Source of the DNA: Pseudonocardia sulfidoxydans NBRC 16205 | GTDB taxonomy: Bacteria > Actinomycetota > Actinomycetes > Mycobacteriales > Pseudonocardiaceae | Length of the DNA: 64,000 nucleotides | Assembly: GCF_007989085.1 (NCBI RefSeq) | Contig: NZ_BJVJ01000004.1 | Location: 116,500 to 180,499 of the forward strand | Direction of reading: 5' to 3' | The notes under the pieces: generated by a model | What the model saw: only the letters and a program-made list of their open reading frames with translations | Told to the model about the DNA's origin: nothing | The model's database searches: none | In this document: piece after piece, positions 17,641 through 26,323 of the stretch | How the letters are laid out: the number at the start of each line of letters is the position of its first letter | Numbering within the stretch: position 1 is the first letter of the stretch | Program-made: the position numbers and the translations under genes

Positions 17641-20392
17641 AGAGCAGTTGGGCCAGGTGCAGGGAGGGGCGGCCGCGGAGGTCGTCGAGCTGGGTTCGGC
17701 AGGAGAAGCCGTCGGCGAGCACGATCGCGTCGGGGTGCGCGTCGACGGCGGGGAGGAGGTTCTGACCGGCGATCGCGACGGAGACGTCGTAGTGCCCGCG
17801 GGTCATCCCGAAGTCCCCGGCCAGGCCGCAGCAGCCGGCGACGGTGTGGACGGTGGCGCCCGCGCGTTCGAGCAGGGCCTGGTCGGCGGCCCAGGTCATG
17901 ATCGCCCGGTGGTGGCAGTGCGGCTGGGCGACGACCTCGGTGCCGCGCAGGTCCGGAGGTGACCACTGTGGATGGTCGGTCAGGAACTCGGCGAGCGTGA
18001 CGGTGCGGGCGGCGACGGCGCGGGCGTCGTCGGTGCCGAGGAGGTCGACGGCGTCGCGGCGCAGGACGGCGGTGCACGACGGTTCGAGCCCGATGATCGG
18101 GATGCCGTCGTCGACGGCGCGGCGCAGGGTGGCGACGGTGCGGCCGAGGATGCGGCGCGCGGCGTCGAGCTGGCCGGTGGTGATCCAGGTCAGTCCACAG
18201 CAGACGCCGGCCCCGGTGGGCCGCGCCGCGACACCGGCACGTCGCAGCACGGAGACCGCCGCGTCGGCGACGTCCGGGGCGAAGGCGTCGGTGAAGCTGT
18301 CGACGAACAGCACCGCCGGAGTCCCGGCGGACGGCGAGAAAGGCCTGCGGCGGAACGGTGTCCGGGCGAACGGCGGCACCGACCGCCGCGGGTCGACGCC
18401 CGCGAGGCGCGCGGCGAGGCGGGTGCCCGCGAGCCTGTTCACGGGCCCGGCGACCCGGCCCGCGAGCCGCGCCCACTGCGGGAGCCGCCCGAGCGTGTAG
18501 TGCGTGAGCGGCCGGGGGCGGCGTCGGTAGGCGTGGTGGAGGACCTCGGCCTTGTAGGTGGGCATGTCGATGCCCGTCGGGCACTCGGAGGTGCAGCCCT
18601 TGCACGACAGGCACAGGTCGAGGGCGTCGTGCACCTCGGGCGCGCGCCAGTCGGTGCGCTCGCCGCGGACGAGCTCCTGCAGGACCCGGGCGCGGCCACG
18701 GGTGGAGTCCCGCTCCTCACGGGTGGCCACATAGGACGGACACATCACCCCACCGGTGCCCGAGTTGTCGGCCCGGCACTTGCCGACGCCGGTGCAGCGG
18801 TGCACGGCGGCGGCGAGGTCGCCGTGGTCGTGCGGGAGGGCGAACCCGCCGGGCCGCGCGACCGGGAACGTCCCGGCGACGCGGACGGCGGCGTCGACGG
18901 GATCGGGATCGACGAGGACGCCGGGGTTGAGCAGCCCGTCGGGATCGAAGGCGCCTTTGACCTGCGCGAACAGCTCCAGTGCCGCCGCGGGGTACATGGC
19001 GGGGAGCAGGGCGCTGCGGGCGCGGCCGTCGCCGTGCTCACCCGACAGGGTCCCGCCGTGGGAGGCGACGAGCGCGGCGGCGTCGGTGAGGAACGCGCGG
19101 AACCGGTCGGTGCCGCCGGGGCGGTCGAACGGGAAGTCGAGGCGCACGTGGACGCAGCCCTCGCCGAAGTGGCCGTAGGGGGCGCTGGTCAGACCGTGGG
19201 CGGCGACGAGCTCGTCGAACCCGGCCAGGTAGGCGCCCAGCGACGACGGCGGGACGGCGGCGTCCTCCCACCCCGCCCACCCGGGCCGCCCCGACGGCGC
19301 GACCCCGGCCAGACCCGCGCCGTCCTCCCGGATGCGCCACAACCGGGCGGCGACCGCGGGATCGTCGACGACCCGCGCGTCGACCCCGAGCCCCGCGGCG
19401 GCGAGGACAGCGGCCCGGTCGAGGACCTCGGCGTGGTCATCGCCCGCGAACTCGACGAACAGCCACGCCCCACCGCGCGGCAGGTCGGGAACCCGGTGCG
19501 GCCCATGGCGTTCGCGGACGACGTCGACGATCCGTGAGTCGAGCCCCTCGCACGAGCTCGGACCGTGCGTGACCACCTCGGGCCCGGCCGTCCCGGCGGC
19601 GACGATGTCGTCGAAACCGAGGACGACGAGCACGCGGTGCGCCCGGTCCTCGACGAGGCGCACCGTCGCCTCCGTGACGACCACGAGGGTGCCCTCGGAG
19701 CCGACGAGCGCCCGGGTGAGGTCGAACCGCTCGGGCAGCAGGTGCTGCACCGGGTAGCCGGAGACCTGGCGGTCGAACCGGTCGAACTCCGTGCGCGCGA
19801 CGGCGAGGTGGTCCGCCATGACTGCGCGCAGCCGGGCGGAGAGCGCGTCGGTGCCCGTGGACGTCCGGAACCGGGTTCCGTCGGCGAGCAGCGCGTCGAG
19901 GTCGACGACGTTGTCCGAGGTCCGCCCGTACGCGAGGCTGCGTGACCCGCAGGAGTTGTTGCCGATCATCCCGCCGATCGTGCAGCGCGTGTGCGTCGAC
20001 GGGTCGGGCCCGAACCGCAGGCCGACAGCGGTGGCCGCCTTCTGCAACGTCGCGTGCACCGTGCCGGGTTGGACGGTCGCGGTGCGGGCGTCGGCGTCGA
20101 GGGACAGGACGCGGTTCATGTGCCGGGAGAAGTCGACGACGACGCCCGGCCCGATCGCGTTGCCCGCCACCGACGTCCCGGCCCCGCGAGCGGTCAGCGG
20201 GGTCCCGGAGGCCCGGCAGACGGCGAGGACCGCCTCGACCTCTGCCGACTCCCGCGGGTGCACGACCGCGAGCGGCGGGATCCGGTACAGCGACGCGTCG
20301 GAGGAGTACCAGGCGCGGGTCCCGGCGTCGGCGGCCGTGGGGACCCCGGTGCGGCGCAGGGCCTCGACGACGTCGCCGTGCGTCGTCGACAT
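17627..20392 (-). CDS. FAD-linked oxidase fused to Fe-S/CCG domain (D-2-hydroxyacid dehydrogenase type)
   Basis: A 921-residue fusion. Residues 35-480 are an FAD-binding type 4 domain with its FAD-oxidase C domain (segments TARGAGTSVAGNAIG, CTIGGMIGNNSCGS). Residues about 540-640 carry ferredoxin-like clusters, including CLSCKGCTSECPTG. The C-terminal part is a CCG/heterodisulfide-reductase-like domain with VCCGLTW and AGCCGLAGDFGM. Such proteins oxidise D-lactate, D-2-hydroxyglutarate or glycolate and pass electrons to the quinone pool. ATG start at 20392. Its C-terminal CERQ is encoded by palindromic repeat copy B, which also gives the stop. Confidence 0.9.
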   Translation of the reverse strand: MSTTHGDVVEALRRTGVPTAADAGTRAWYSSDASLYRIPPLAVVHPRESAEVEAVLAVCRASGTPLTARGAGTSVAGNAIGPGVVVDFSRHMNRVLSLDADARTATVQPGTVHATLQKAATAVGLRFGPDPSTHTRCTIGGMIGNNSCGSRSLAYGRTSDNVVDLDALLADGTRFRTSTGTDALSARLRAVMADHLAVARTEFDRFDRQVSGYPVQHLLPERFDLTRALVGSEGTLVVVTEATVRLVEDRAHRVLVVLGFDDIVAAGTAGPEVVTHGPSSCEGLDSRIVDVVRERHGPHRVPDLPRGGAWLFVEFAGDDHAEVLDRAAVLAAAGLGVDARVVDDPAVAARLWRIREDGAGLAGVAPSGRPGWAGWEDAAVPPSSLGAYLAGFDELVAAHGLTSAPYGHFGEGCVHVRLDFPFDRPGGTDRFRAFLTDAAALVASHGGTLSGEHGDGRARSALLPAMYPAAALELFAQVKGAFDPDGLLNPGVLVDPDPVDAAVRVAGTFPVARPGGFALPHDHGDLAAAVHRCTGVGKCRADNSGTGGVMCPSYVATREERDSTRGRARVLQELVRGERTDWRAPEVHDALDLCLSCKGCTSECPTGIDMPTYKAEVLHHAYRRRPRPLTHYTLGRLPQWARLAGRVAGPVNRLAGTRLAARLAGVDPRRSVPPFARTPFRRRPFSPSAGTPAVLFVDSFTDAFAPDVADAAVSVLRRAGVAARPTGAGVCCGLTWITTGQLDAARRILGRTVATLRRAVDDGIPIIGLEPSCTAVLRRDAVDLLGTDDARAVAARTVTLAEFLTDHPQWSPPDLRGTEVVAQPHCHHRAIMTWAADQALLERAGATVHTVAGCCGLAGDFGMTRGHYDVSVAIAGQNLLPAVDAHPDAIVLADGFSCRTQLDDLRGRPSLHLAQLLCERQ

Positions 20393-20480
20393 CTGGTGAC
20401 CTCCGGCGGAGGAAGGCGGGCGGGACGGCGCGCGGGAGGCGCGCCGAGCACGACACTAGGCGCGCGTCCCCCTCGTGTGC

Positions 20481-20933
20481 TCACCCGTGCCCGGTCCGCC
20501 GCCACAGCAGCACGACGACGGCGAGCCCGACGACGCTGGGTGCGAGCCCGACCCAGCCGAGCAGGGGTGGGAGGCCGGTGTCGCCGGAGGTGTCGCGGGT
20601 CAGCAGGCCGGCGAGCGCGACGGCGGTGCCGGCGACGAACAGCGTCGTCGCGACGCCGCGGGCCCACCCGCGGCCGGCCCGGAGCGCACGAGCGGTGCCG
20701 AGCCACCCGGCGACCCCGAGCACCCCGACGACCGTCAGGACCGCGAGCCACGTCCAGGTGGCCGTTCCGACCTCGGCCGGGCCGTAGGCCGGGTAGCCGG
20801 CGCCGATGTGGGTGCCGAGCACGTCACCTGTGAGGTGGTCGAGGTACGGGACGGTGGCCGCCGCGACGGTCACCGCCAGTCCGGTGAGCACGACCGGGCG
20901 GACGTGGTCGGCGCGGGTCGAGGTGAGGGTCAT
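20481..20933 (-). CDS. small membrane protein co-transcribed with MFS transporter
   Basis: A 150-residue protein with four probable membrane helices (near PVVLTGLAVTVAAATVPYL, WTWLAVLTVVGVLGVAGWL, GVATTLFVAGTAVALAGLL and LGWVGLAPSVVGLAVVVLL) separated by short loops. The ATG overlaps the MFS stop by 4 bases, so it is likely translated with that transporter. I do not recognise the family. It might be an accessory subunit, but nothing in the sequence shows this. Confidence 0.7.
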   Translation of the reverse strand: MTLTSTRADHVRPVVLTGLAVTVAAATVPYLDHLTGDVLGTHIGAGYPAYGPAEVGTATWTWLAVLTVVGVLGVAGWLGTARALRAGRGWARGVATTLFVAGTAVALAGLLTRDTSGDTGLPPLLGWVGLAPSVVGLAVVVLLWRRTGHG

Positions 20934-22390
20934 GCGGTGCTCCTTTCCGCCGGGCGTGCCGGCGACTGTGCGGGCCGCGGCCGGGCCGGTCGCGGCAGGA
21001 CGACGAGTGCGACGACGACGGCGGCCCCCAGCAACGCGGCGCACAGCGTGAGGCCGAGCGCGTAGCCGTCGTTCAGCGCGGCCGGGGTCGTGAGGCCGTG
21101 GCTGCGGTCGTGCGCGGCGGTGCCGAGCGCGGCCAGGCCGAGCGACGCGCCGATCTGGCGTGAGCTCGAGAGCAGCCCCGACGCGGTACCCGCCTCGTGC
21201 GGCGCGACGCCGGCGGTCGCCAGGGAGACGACCGGCCCGAGGCACAGCCCGAACCCGATGCTCGCGACGATCGACGGCCCGAGGACGTCGGCGGCGAACG
21301 ATCCGTCCGGATCGATCATGCCGAACCATGCGAACCCGACGGCTGTCAGCAGGCCGCCCGAGACGAGCAGCGTCCGCGGTGCGACGTGGTAGCCGAGGCG
21401 GATCGCGAGCACCGACCCGGCGACGACGCCGAGCGCGAACGGCAGGAACTGCACGCCGGTGAGTGCCGGCCCGACCCCCAGTACGCGTTGCAGGTACAGC
21501 GACGCGAAGTAGAACGCCGCCGCCATGGCCGCGCCGACCAGCAGGTTGTAGATGTTGGCTCCGGTGACGGCCCGGTTGCCGAACAGGCCGAGCCTGATCA
21601 ACGGGTCGCGGCCGGTGGTGCGCTCGACGACGACGAACGCCGCGAGCAGCGTGACCGCGACGGCCAGCGTCGCGATCGTGACCGGGGACGACCACGGATA
21701 CCGGTCCGTGCGTACGACGCCGAACACCAGCGTTGTCAGCCCTGCGGTGGCCAGTGCGGCGCCGAGGACGTCGGGACGGGCGCCGCGGGTGACCGGGACG
21801 TCGGTGGGGACGCTGCGACGTGCCAGGACCAGCGCGAGGGCGGCCATCGGCACGTTGACGAACAGCACGCCCCGCCACCCGGCGAACTGGGTGAGCACCC
21901 CGCCGGCGAGGACGCCGAGCGCGCCACCGGCGGCGTTGGTCGCGCTCCACACCCCGAACGCGCGGACCCGCGCACGACCTGCCGGGAACGTCGCACTCAG
22001 CAGGGCGAGTGCGGCCGGGGCGAGTGCGGCGGCGCCGATCCCCTGCGCCGCGCGGGCGGCGACGAGCTGTCCCGGGTCCTGTGCCAGCCCGCCGGCCAGG
22101 GAGGCCAGTCCGAACAGGACCAGTCCGGCGACCAGGATGCGGCGTCGTCCGAACCGGTCGGCGGCCTTGCCGCCCAGGAGGAGCAGGCCGCCGAAGGTGA
22201 GCGCGTAGGCGTGGATCACCCAGGTGATGCCGGTGGCGCCGAAGCCGAGCCCGGTGGCGATCTGCGGTAGTCCGACGTTCACGACCGACAGGTCCAGCGA
22301 CACCATGAACTGCACGACCGCGACGGCGGCCAGGACGACCCCGGGTGCGTCACCGGGGCGGGTCGGGCCTCTTCGCAACTTATAGAACAT
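20930..22390 (-). CDS. MFS drug exporter, DHA2 (EmrB/QacA) type
   Basis: A 486-residue major facilitator with 14 predicted helices. It opens VVQFMVSLDLSVVNVGLPQI (the DHA2 motif D1 region), has the loop 2-3 signature GKAADRFGRRR, and the motif C region GPLLGG-like WSATNAAGGALGVLAGGVL. It should export toxic hydrophobic compounds with the proton gradient. The ATG at 22390 was chosen because TACTTT lies exactly 6 nt upstream (leaderless) and a palindrome covers the start. Divergent from a TetR gene, its probable repressor. Confidence 0.88.
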   Translation of the reverse strand: MFYKLRRGPTRPGDAPGVVLAAVAVVQFMVSLDLSVVNVGLPQIATGLGFGATGITWVIHAYALTFGGLLLLGGKAADRFGRRRILVAGLVLFGLASLAGGLAQDPGQLVAARAAQGIGAAALAPAALALLSATFPAGRARVRAFGVWSATNAAGGALGVLAGGVLTQFAGWRGVLFVNVPMAALALVLARRSVPTDVPVTRGARPDVLGAALATAGLTTLVFGVVRTDRYPWSSPVTIATLAVAVTLLAAFVVVERTTGRDPLIRLGLFGNRAVTGANIYNLLVGAAMAAAFYFASLYLQRVLGVGPALTGVQFLPFALGVVAGSVLAIRLGYHVAPRTLLVSGGLLTAVGFAWFGMIDPDGSFAADVLGPSIVASIGFGLCLGPVVSLATAGVAPHEAGTASGLLSSSRQIGASLGLAALGTAAHDRSHGLTTPAALNDGYALGLTLCAALLGAAVVVALVVLPRPARPRPAQSPARPAERSTA

Positions 22391-22402
22391 GTTCCGAAAG
22401 TA
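22385..22402. promoter_or_regulatory. MFS promoter with start-codon palindrome operator
   Basis: GAACATGTTC (22385-22394) is a perfect palindrome over the MFS ATG; TACTTT (minus strand, 22397-22402) is the likely -10, 6 nt before the ATG. The divergent TetR probably binds the palindrome. Confidence 0.5.
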
Positions 22403-22463
22403 GCACCGGCAGCCGCGGTGGTCCATCCGGTTGCGATCCGGCGACGCCCGCCATGATGAGGGC

Positions 22464-23141
22464 GTGCCCCGCTCCGACACCCCGCGCGGCCGCACCGGCC
22501 GGCCGCCGGTGACCTCGCGCGCACAGATCCTCGACGCCGCCCGGCTGCTCATCGACCGCGACGGCTGGGAGAAGCTCACGGTCCGCAGGCTCGCCACCGA
22601 GCTGGGCATCGGCACCACGACGCTCTACCACCACGTCCGGGACAAGGGAGACCTGCTGCTCCTGCTGCTCAACGAGTACGTCGCCGCGATCCCGCAGCAA
22701 CCGCTGCCCACCGAGCCGCGCGACCGCGTCGTCGCCGCCGCTCTCGCGATCCACGACGCCCTCGCCGCCTGGCCGTGGGCCGCGGAGGTCCTCACCACCG
22801 ACGGCTTCATCGGCCGTCTCGACGCCCCCTCGCTCGCCCTCGTCGAGGCCGTCCTCGACGGTGCCGTCGACCACGGCTGCACCCCCGACCAGGCCGTCGA
22901 CGTGTTCCGCGGCATCTGGTACTTCACCGTCGGGGAGATCCTCGTCCGCGCCCACTCCACCGGCCGCCCCACCACCCTCCCCGCCCTGCGCGCGCCGTTC
23001 TTCGCCGCCCTCGACGCCGAGCGCACACCCCGGCTCGCCTCGGTCGCCGACCGCTGGGTCGAGCTCGCCGCGCGCGACGTCTTCCCCGAGACGCTGCGCG
23101 CCGTCGTCGACGGACTGCTCACGCAGGCCACGGCGGGGTGA
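22464..23141 (+). CDS. TetR family transcriptional regulator (TetR_C-type)
   Basis: A 225-residue repressor. The N-terminal HTH is visible as RAQILDAARLLIDRDGWEKL followed by TVRRLATELGIGTTTLYHHV. The C-terminal ligand domain resembles the tetracycline-repressor class (LTTDGFIGRL, GIWYFTVGEILVRAH). The GTG at 22464 was chosen over upstream in-frame codons because CATGAT lies exactly 6 nt before it and the HTH spacing fits. It is divergent from the DHA2 exporter, so drug-inducible control of that pump is likely. Confidence 0.88.
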   Translation: MPRSDTPRGRTGRPPVTSRAQILDAARLLIDRDGWEKLTVRRLATELGIGTTTLYHHVRDKGDLLLLLLNEYVAAIPQQPLPTEPRDRVVAAALAIHDALAAWPWAAEVLTTDGFIGRLDAPSLALVEAVLDGAVDHGCTPDQAVDVFRGIWYFTVGEILVRAHSTGRPTTLPALRAPFFAALDAERTPRLASVADRWVELAARDVFPETLRAVVDGLLTQATAG

Positions 23142-23298
23142 GCCCTACCCGGACCGTCGGGTCGGCCCCCGGCGGTTCGGGTGCGTCCTCCCTCGAACGC
23201 GCCCGCCCCGGTCTCCATCCTCGATGCCGTGCGCCGCTCGCCGGCCCGTCCATCGGCGGGATCATCGCCGCCGCGGCCGACCGGGAGGACCGACCAGG

Positions 23299-24876
23299 AT
23301 GACGATCTCACCACGCCGCGCGGCTCTGGCCGCGCTGGCAGCCGCCGCGAGCGTGGCGCTCGCGTCGTGCACGGTGTCGACCGCGGGGGTCGCCATGGCG
23401 GCGACGACCTCGGGAAACGCACCGCTCGACCTCGACCGCTACTACACCCAGCTGCTCGACTGGGGCCCGTGCGCGCCGTTCGCCGGCACCGACGCGGAAC
23501 GGACCGCATTCGCCGCGCCCGGCCTCGACTGCGCGAGGCTCACCGTCCCGCTCGACTACTTCGAGCCCGACGGGCGCGTCGCGACCATCGCGGTCCTGCG
23601 CCACCGCACGACCGCGACGGCGCAGCGGGTCGGTTCGCTCGTCGTGAACCCCGGCGGGCCCGGCGGGTCCGGCATCGCCCTGGCCGCCCAGTTCGGCGCG
23701 GCGCAACAAGACGGCCCGTTCGACGTCGTCGGGTTCGACCCGCGCGGGGTCGGGGCCAGCACCCCGGCGATCGACTGCGTCACCGACCGCGAGATCGACG
23801 AGCAGCGCGCCGAGACCGACGTGGACACGTCACCGGCAGGCGTGGCACGCATCGAGGAGGAGAACAGACGCGCGGCAGCGCAGTGCGTCGAACGCTCCGG
23901 CGGAGCCGACGTCATCGCCCACTCCGGCACACGCGACGTCGCCCGGGACATGGACGTGCTGCGCGCCGCCCTCGGCGAGAGGAAGCTGACCTACCTCGGC
24001 TACTCCTACGGCACCCGGATCGGCTCCACCTACGCCGAGCTGTTCCCCGGCAACGTCCGCGCGATGGTGCTCGACGGTGCGATCGACCCGACACAGTCGA
24101 CCGCCGACAGCGCCGTGGCGCAGATGCAAGGCTTCCAGAAGGCGTTCGAGGCCTACGCCGCGGACTGCGCGACCACGGACGGCTGCCCACTGGGCAGTGA
24201 CCCGGCCGGTGCGACGGCCGCGTTCCAGGCGCTGGCCCGGCCGTTGATCGAGCACCCCGCGGCTGTGCGCGACAGTGACCGCACGCTGTCCTACAGCGAC
24301 GCCGTCACGGCCGTCGTCGCCGCGCTCTACAACCCGGCGTCCTGGCCGACGCTGACCACCGGGCTCACCGAGCTGAAGGCCGGCGACGGCACCACGCTGA
24401 TGACGCTCGCGGACGCCTACTTCGAACGCAGCGCGACCGGTGCCTACGGCAACTCGCAGGAGGCACTGATGGTGGTCAACTGTGCCGACGGGGGCACCCC
24501 CGACGACCCGGCGGCCACCGCCGAGACGGCGCGCCGGGTCAACGAGGTCGCGCCGTTCCAGGACTCCGGTATCAAGGTGCCCGCCATCCACAGCACCTGC
24601 TCGTACCTGCCGGTGGAGCCGGTCACACCGCACCTGCCGAAGGCCGACGGGCTCCCGCGGACGCTCGTGATCTCCACGACGGGCGACCCGTCGACGCCGT
24701 ACCAGGCAGGCGTCGCACTGGCCGAGGCGCTGGACGCCCGGCTGCTGACGTTCGAGGGGACCCAGCACACCATCGCGCTGCAGGGCAACACGTGCGTCGA
24801 CACGATCGTGGGGAACTACCTGATCGACCTGTCGCTCCCGCCCGCCGACCCGCGCTGCGGGCCCGGCACGAGCTGA
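23299..24876 (+). CDS. secreted alpha/beta-hydrolase lipoprotein, tripeptidyl aminopeptidase family
   Basis: A 525-residue alpha/beta hydrolase of the SlpD/SlpE tripeptidyl-aminopeptidase type. An N-terminal signal peptide ends at a lipobox-like LASC near residue 34, so it is probably a lipoprotein on the outer face of the membrane. The oxyanion segment is NPGGPGGSG, the nucleophile elbow GYSYGT, the acid region STTGDPSTPY and the catalytic His in GTQHT. Nine or so cysteines in the mature part suggest disulfides. Its ATG follows a GGGAGGACCGACCAGG stretch. It probably trims small peptides or hydrolyses hydrophobic amides. Confidence 0.85.
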   Translation: MTISPRRAALAALAAAASVALASCTVSTAGVAMAATTSGNAPLDLDRYYTQLLDWGPCAPFAGTDAERTAFAAPGLDCARLTVPLDYFEPDGRVATIAVLRHRTTATAQRVGSLVVNPGGPGGSGIALAAQFGAAQQDGPFDVVGFDPRGVGASTPAIDCVTDREIDEQRAETDVDTSPAGVARIEEENRRAAAQCVERSGGADVIAHSGTRDVARDMDVLRAALGERKLTYLGYSYGTRIGSTYAELFPGNVRAMVLDGAIDPTQSTADSAVAQMQGFQKAFEAYAADCATTDGCPLGSDPAGATAAFQALARPLIEHPAAVRDSDRTLSYSDAVTAVVAALYNPASWPTLTTGLTELKAGDGTTLMTLADAYFERSATGAYGNSQEALMVVNCADGGTPDDPAATAETARRVNEVAPFQDSGIKVPAIHSTCSYLPVEPVTPHLPKADGLPRTLVISTTGDPSTPYQAGVALAEALDARLLTFEGTQHTIALQGNTCVDTIVGNYLIDLSLPPADPRCGPGTS

Positions 24877-24886
24877 CACGATCCGT

Positions 24887-24922
24887 GTCCCCGGCCCGGA
24901 CACCTCCGTCCGTGCCGGGGAC
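24887..24922. terminator. hairpin after peptidase gene
   Basis: Arms of 15 bp (GTCCCCGGCCCGGAC on the left) with one mismatch and a 6-base loop start 10 bases after the stop. The rest of the gap to 25172 is promoter-like sequence for the next operon. Confidence 0.65.
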
Positions 24923-25172
24923 GACGTCTGCGCGGGTCACGGCGTTGCGCCTCGGTGTGTCGCCCGTCGGGATGGCATGGTTCGATGGATCGCACCCGGC
25001 GGGTCCCGGAATCGTCCGGTCCGCGCCGATCCGATCGACCCGCAACCGGTTGGTCCGACGTGAGATGCGTCGGGTGGGCGGACAATGCGGGTCGTGGTGT
25101 GATCTGCTGTGCCACAGGGAAGGGTGGTCCTGCGGGATCACCCGCGAACACATACATCGAAGGAGGACACCA

Positions 25173-25859
25173 GTGGCCGACGACGCGACCGGATCGTCCG
25201 CCGTCCTGTCGATCCAGGGCGAGCAGCAGCAGGAGACGGGGCGGGTCCGCGCGTCCGACGAGGACGTCGACCTCTACGTCGACGGGGTCTCGGACGAGGT
25301 GCTGGCGTGCCGCGAGCGCGGGCGCCACCTGTTCCCGACGATCAGGCAGGCGGGGATCCACTTCAACGGTGTCGACCGTGACGGAATGCTCCTGCGTCGC
25401 CTGGTCTGCACCTGCTGCAACTTGGCGGTGAAGGTGGAGAAGTGGGAGGGCGTCCGCGCGGGCGGTCGCACCCGGTTCCGGCGCGTCGCGTCGAACCTCG
25501 AGTACCGCACCGGCAACGACGGCGAGGTCTACCTCGCGCCGAGCGGCCGCGGGCACATGACGCCGCGTCAGATCGGCGACTCCGTGGCGTCGAAGGCGCT
25601 CGCCGGGCAGACGCTCACCGCGCTGCGCAAGGCCGCCACCAAGGCGGCGGCCGAGGCGGCCGCGGAGAAGGCGGCGGCCGACAAGGCGGCGGGCGAGAAG
25701 GCCGCGACCAGGGCAGCGGCCCGCACGGCCGCGAAGCCCGCCGCGAAGCCCGCCGTGAAGGCCCCCGCGAAGGCCGCCGCGAAGACCCCCGCCAAGTCGG
25801 GCGCCGCTGCAGGCAAGGCGCGCACGACCCGCGCCCGCAGCGCGAAGGGAACCAGCTGA
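25173..25859 (+). CDS. zinc-ribbon-like protein with histone H1-like Lys/Ala tail
   Basis: A 228-residue protein. Residues 40-145 contain C46, H52, C79 and C82 (ACRERGRH and VCTCCN), then RRVASNLEYRTG and VYLAPSGRGHMT. This layout resembles small zinc-ribbon proteins I associate with actinophages and integrative elements, though that is recognition from memory. From about residue 150 the protein is almost only Ala and Lys (KAATKAAAEAAAEKAAADKA, later repeated AAKPA), like histone H1 or the HupB tail, and should bind DNA. AAGGAGG at 25160-25166 selects the GTG. Three bases separate it from the Lsr2-like gene, so both proteins probably act on DNA together. Confidence 0.7.
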   Translation: MADDATGSSAVLSIQGEQQQETGRVRASDEDVDLYVDGVSDEVLACRERGRHLFPTIRQAGIHFNGVDRDGMLLRRLVCTCCNLAVKVEKWEGVRAGGRTRFRRVASNLEYRTGNDGEVYLAPSGRGHMTPRQIGDSVASKALAGQTLTALRKAATKAAAEAAAEKAAADKAAGEKAATRAAARTAAKPAAKPAVKAPAKAAAKTPAKSGAAAGKARTTRARSAKGTS

Positions 25860-25862
25860 TCC

Positions 25863-26261
25863 ATGGGTATCCGGGAGATCCGCTACTGCGACATCAGCGG
25901 TACGGAGGACGAAGTCGAGACCCACGAGCTCAACATCGACCAGATGCACATCCGCATCGATCTCGCGGGACCCGAGTACCGGAAGCTGCTCGACCTGCTC
26001 GGGCCCTACCTCGAGGCGGGGACGATCGAGGCCTCGATCCCGGGCTACGGCGGCCGCCGCGCCGTCCACACCAGCACGGGCCTGACCGTCGAGGAGCGCG
26101 CACAGCTGCGCGAGTGGGCGGAGTCCAAGGGCATCGAGGTGCCGTCGAACAACCGCTTCAAGCGCACGCTGGTCGACCAGTGGCGTGAGGAGATCGAGGG
26201 CGGCGGCTCCGAGTCGTCGGGATCTCCGACGTTGTTCGAGGACGACGACTCCGAGGACTGA
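25863..26261 (+). CDS. Lsr2-like nucleoid protein with degenerate AT-hook
   Basis: A 132-residue relative of Lsr2, the actinobacterial H-NS analogue that silences AT-rich foreign DNA. The N-terminal dimerisation part is CDISGTEDEVETHELNID followed by IRIDLAGPEYRKLLDLL. The C-terminal DNA-binding part is LREWAESKGIEVPSNNRFKR. True Lsr2 has an RGR AT-hook where this protein has NNR, so minor-groove binding is probably weakened or changed. The C terminus is very acidic (FEDDDSED). It is the second gene of an operon with the H1-tailed protein. A hairpin terminator follows. Confidence 0.8.
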   Translation: MGIREIRYCDISGTEDEVETHELNIDQMHIRIDLAGPEYRKLLDLLGPYLEAGTIEASIPGYGGRRAVHTSTGLTVEERAQLREWAESKGIEVPSNNRFKRTLVDQWREEIEGGGSESSGSPTLFEDDDSED

Positions 26262-26271
26262 CGCACGACAA

Positions 26272-26312
26272 CCGGCCCCGGCCCCCGTCCACAGTGGCGG
26301 GACCGGGGCCGG
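26272..26312. terminator. hairpin between convergent lsr2-like and paaX genes
   Basis: CCGGCCCCGG and CCGGGGCCGG form the base of the stem, with further pairing inside. It can stop transcription from either side. Confidence 0.75.
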
Positions 26313-26323
26313 TGCGCGTCCGC

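Noticed and set aside
25640..25850. Ala/Lys-rich stretch as assembly artefact or non-coding low-complexity DNA
   Set aside because: It continues an ORF with a strong ribosome site and folded N-terminal domain, and matches known H1/HupB-like tails; codon use is consistent.
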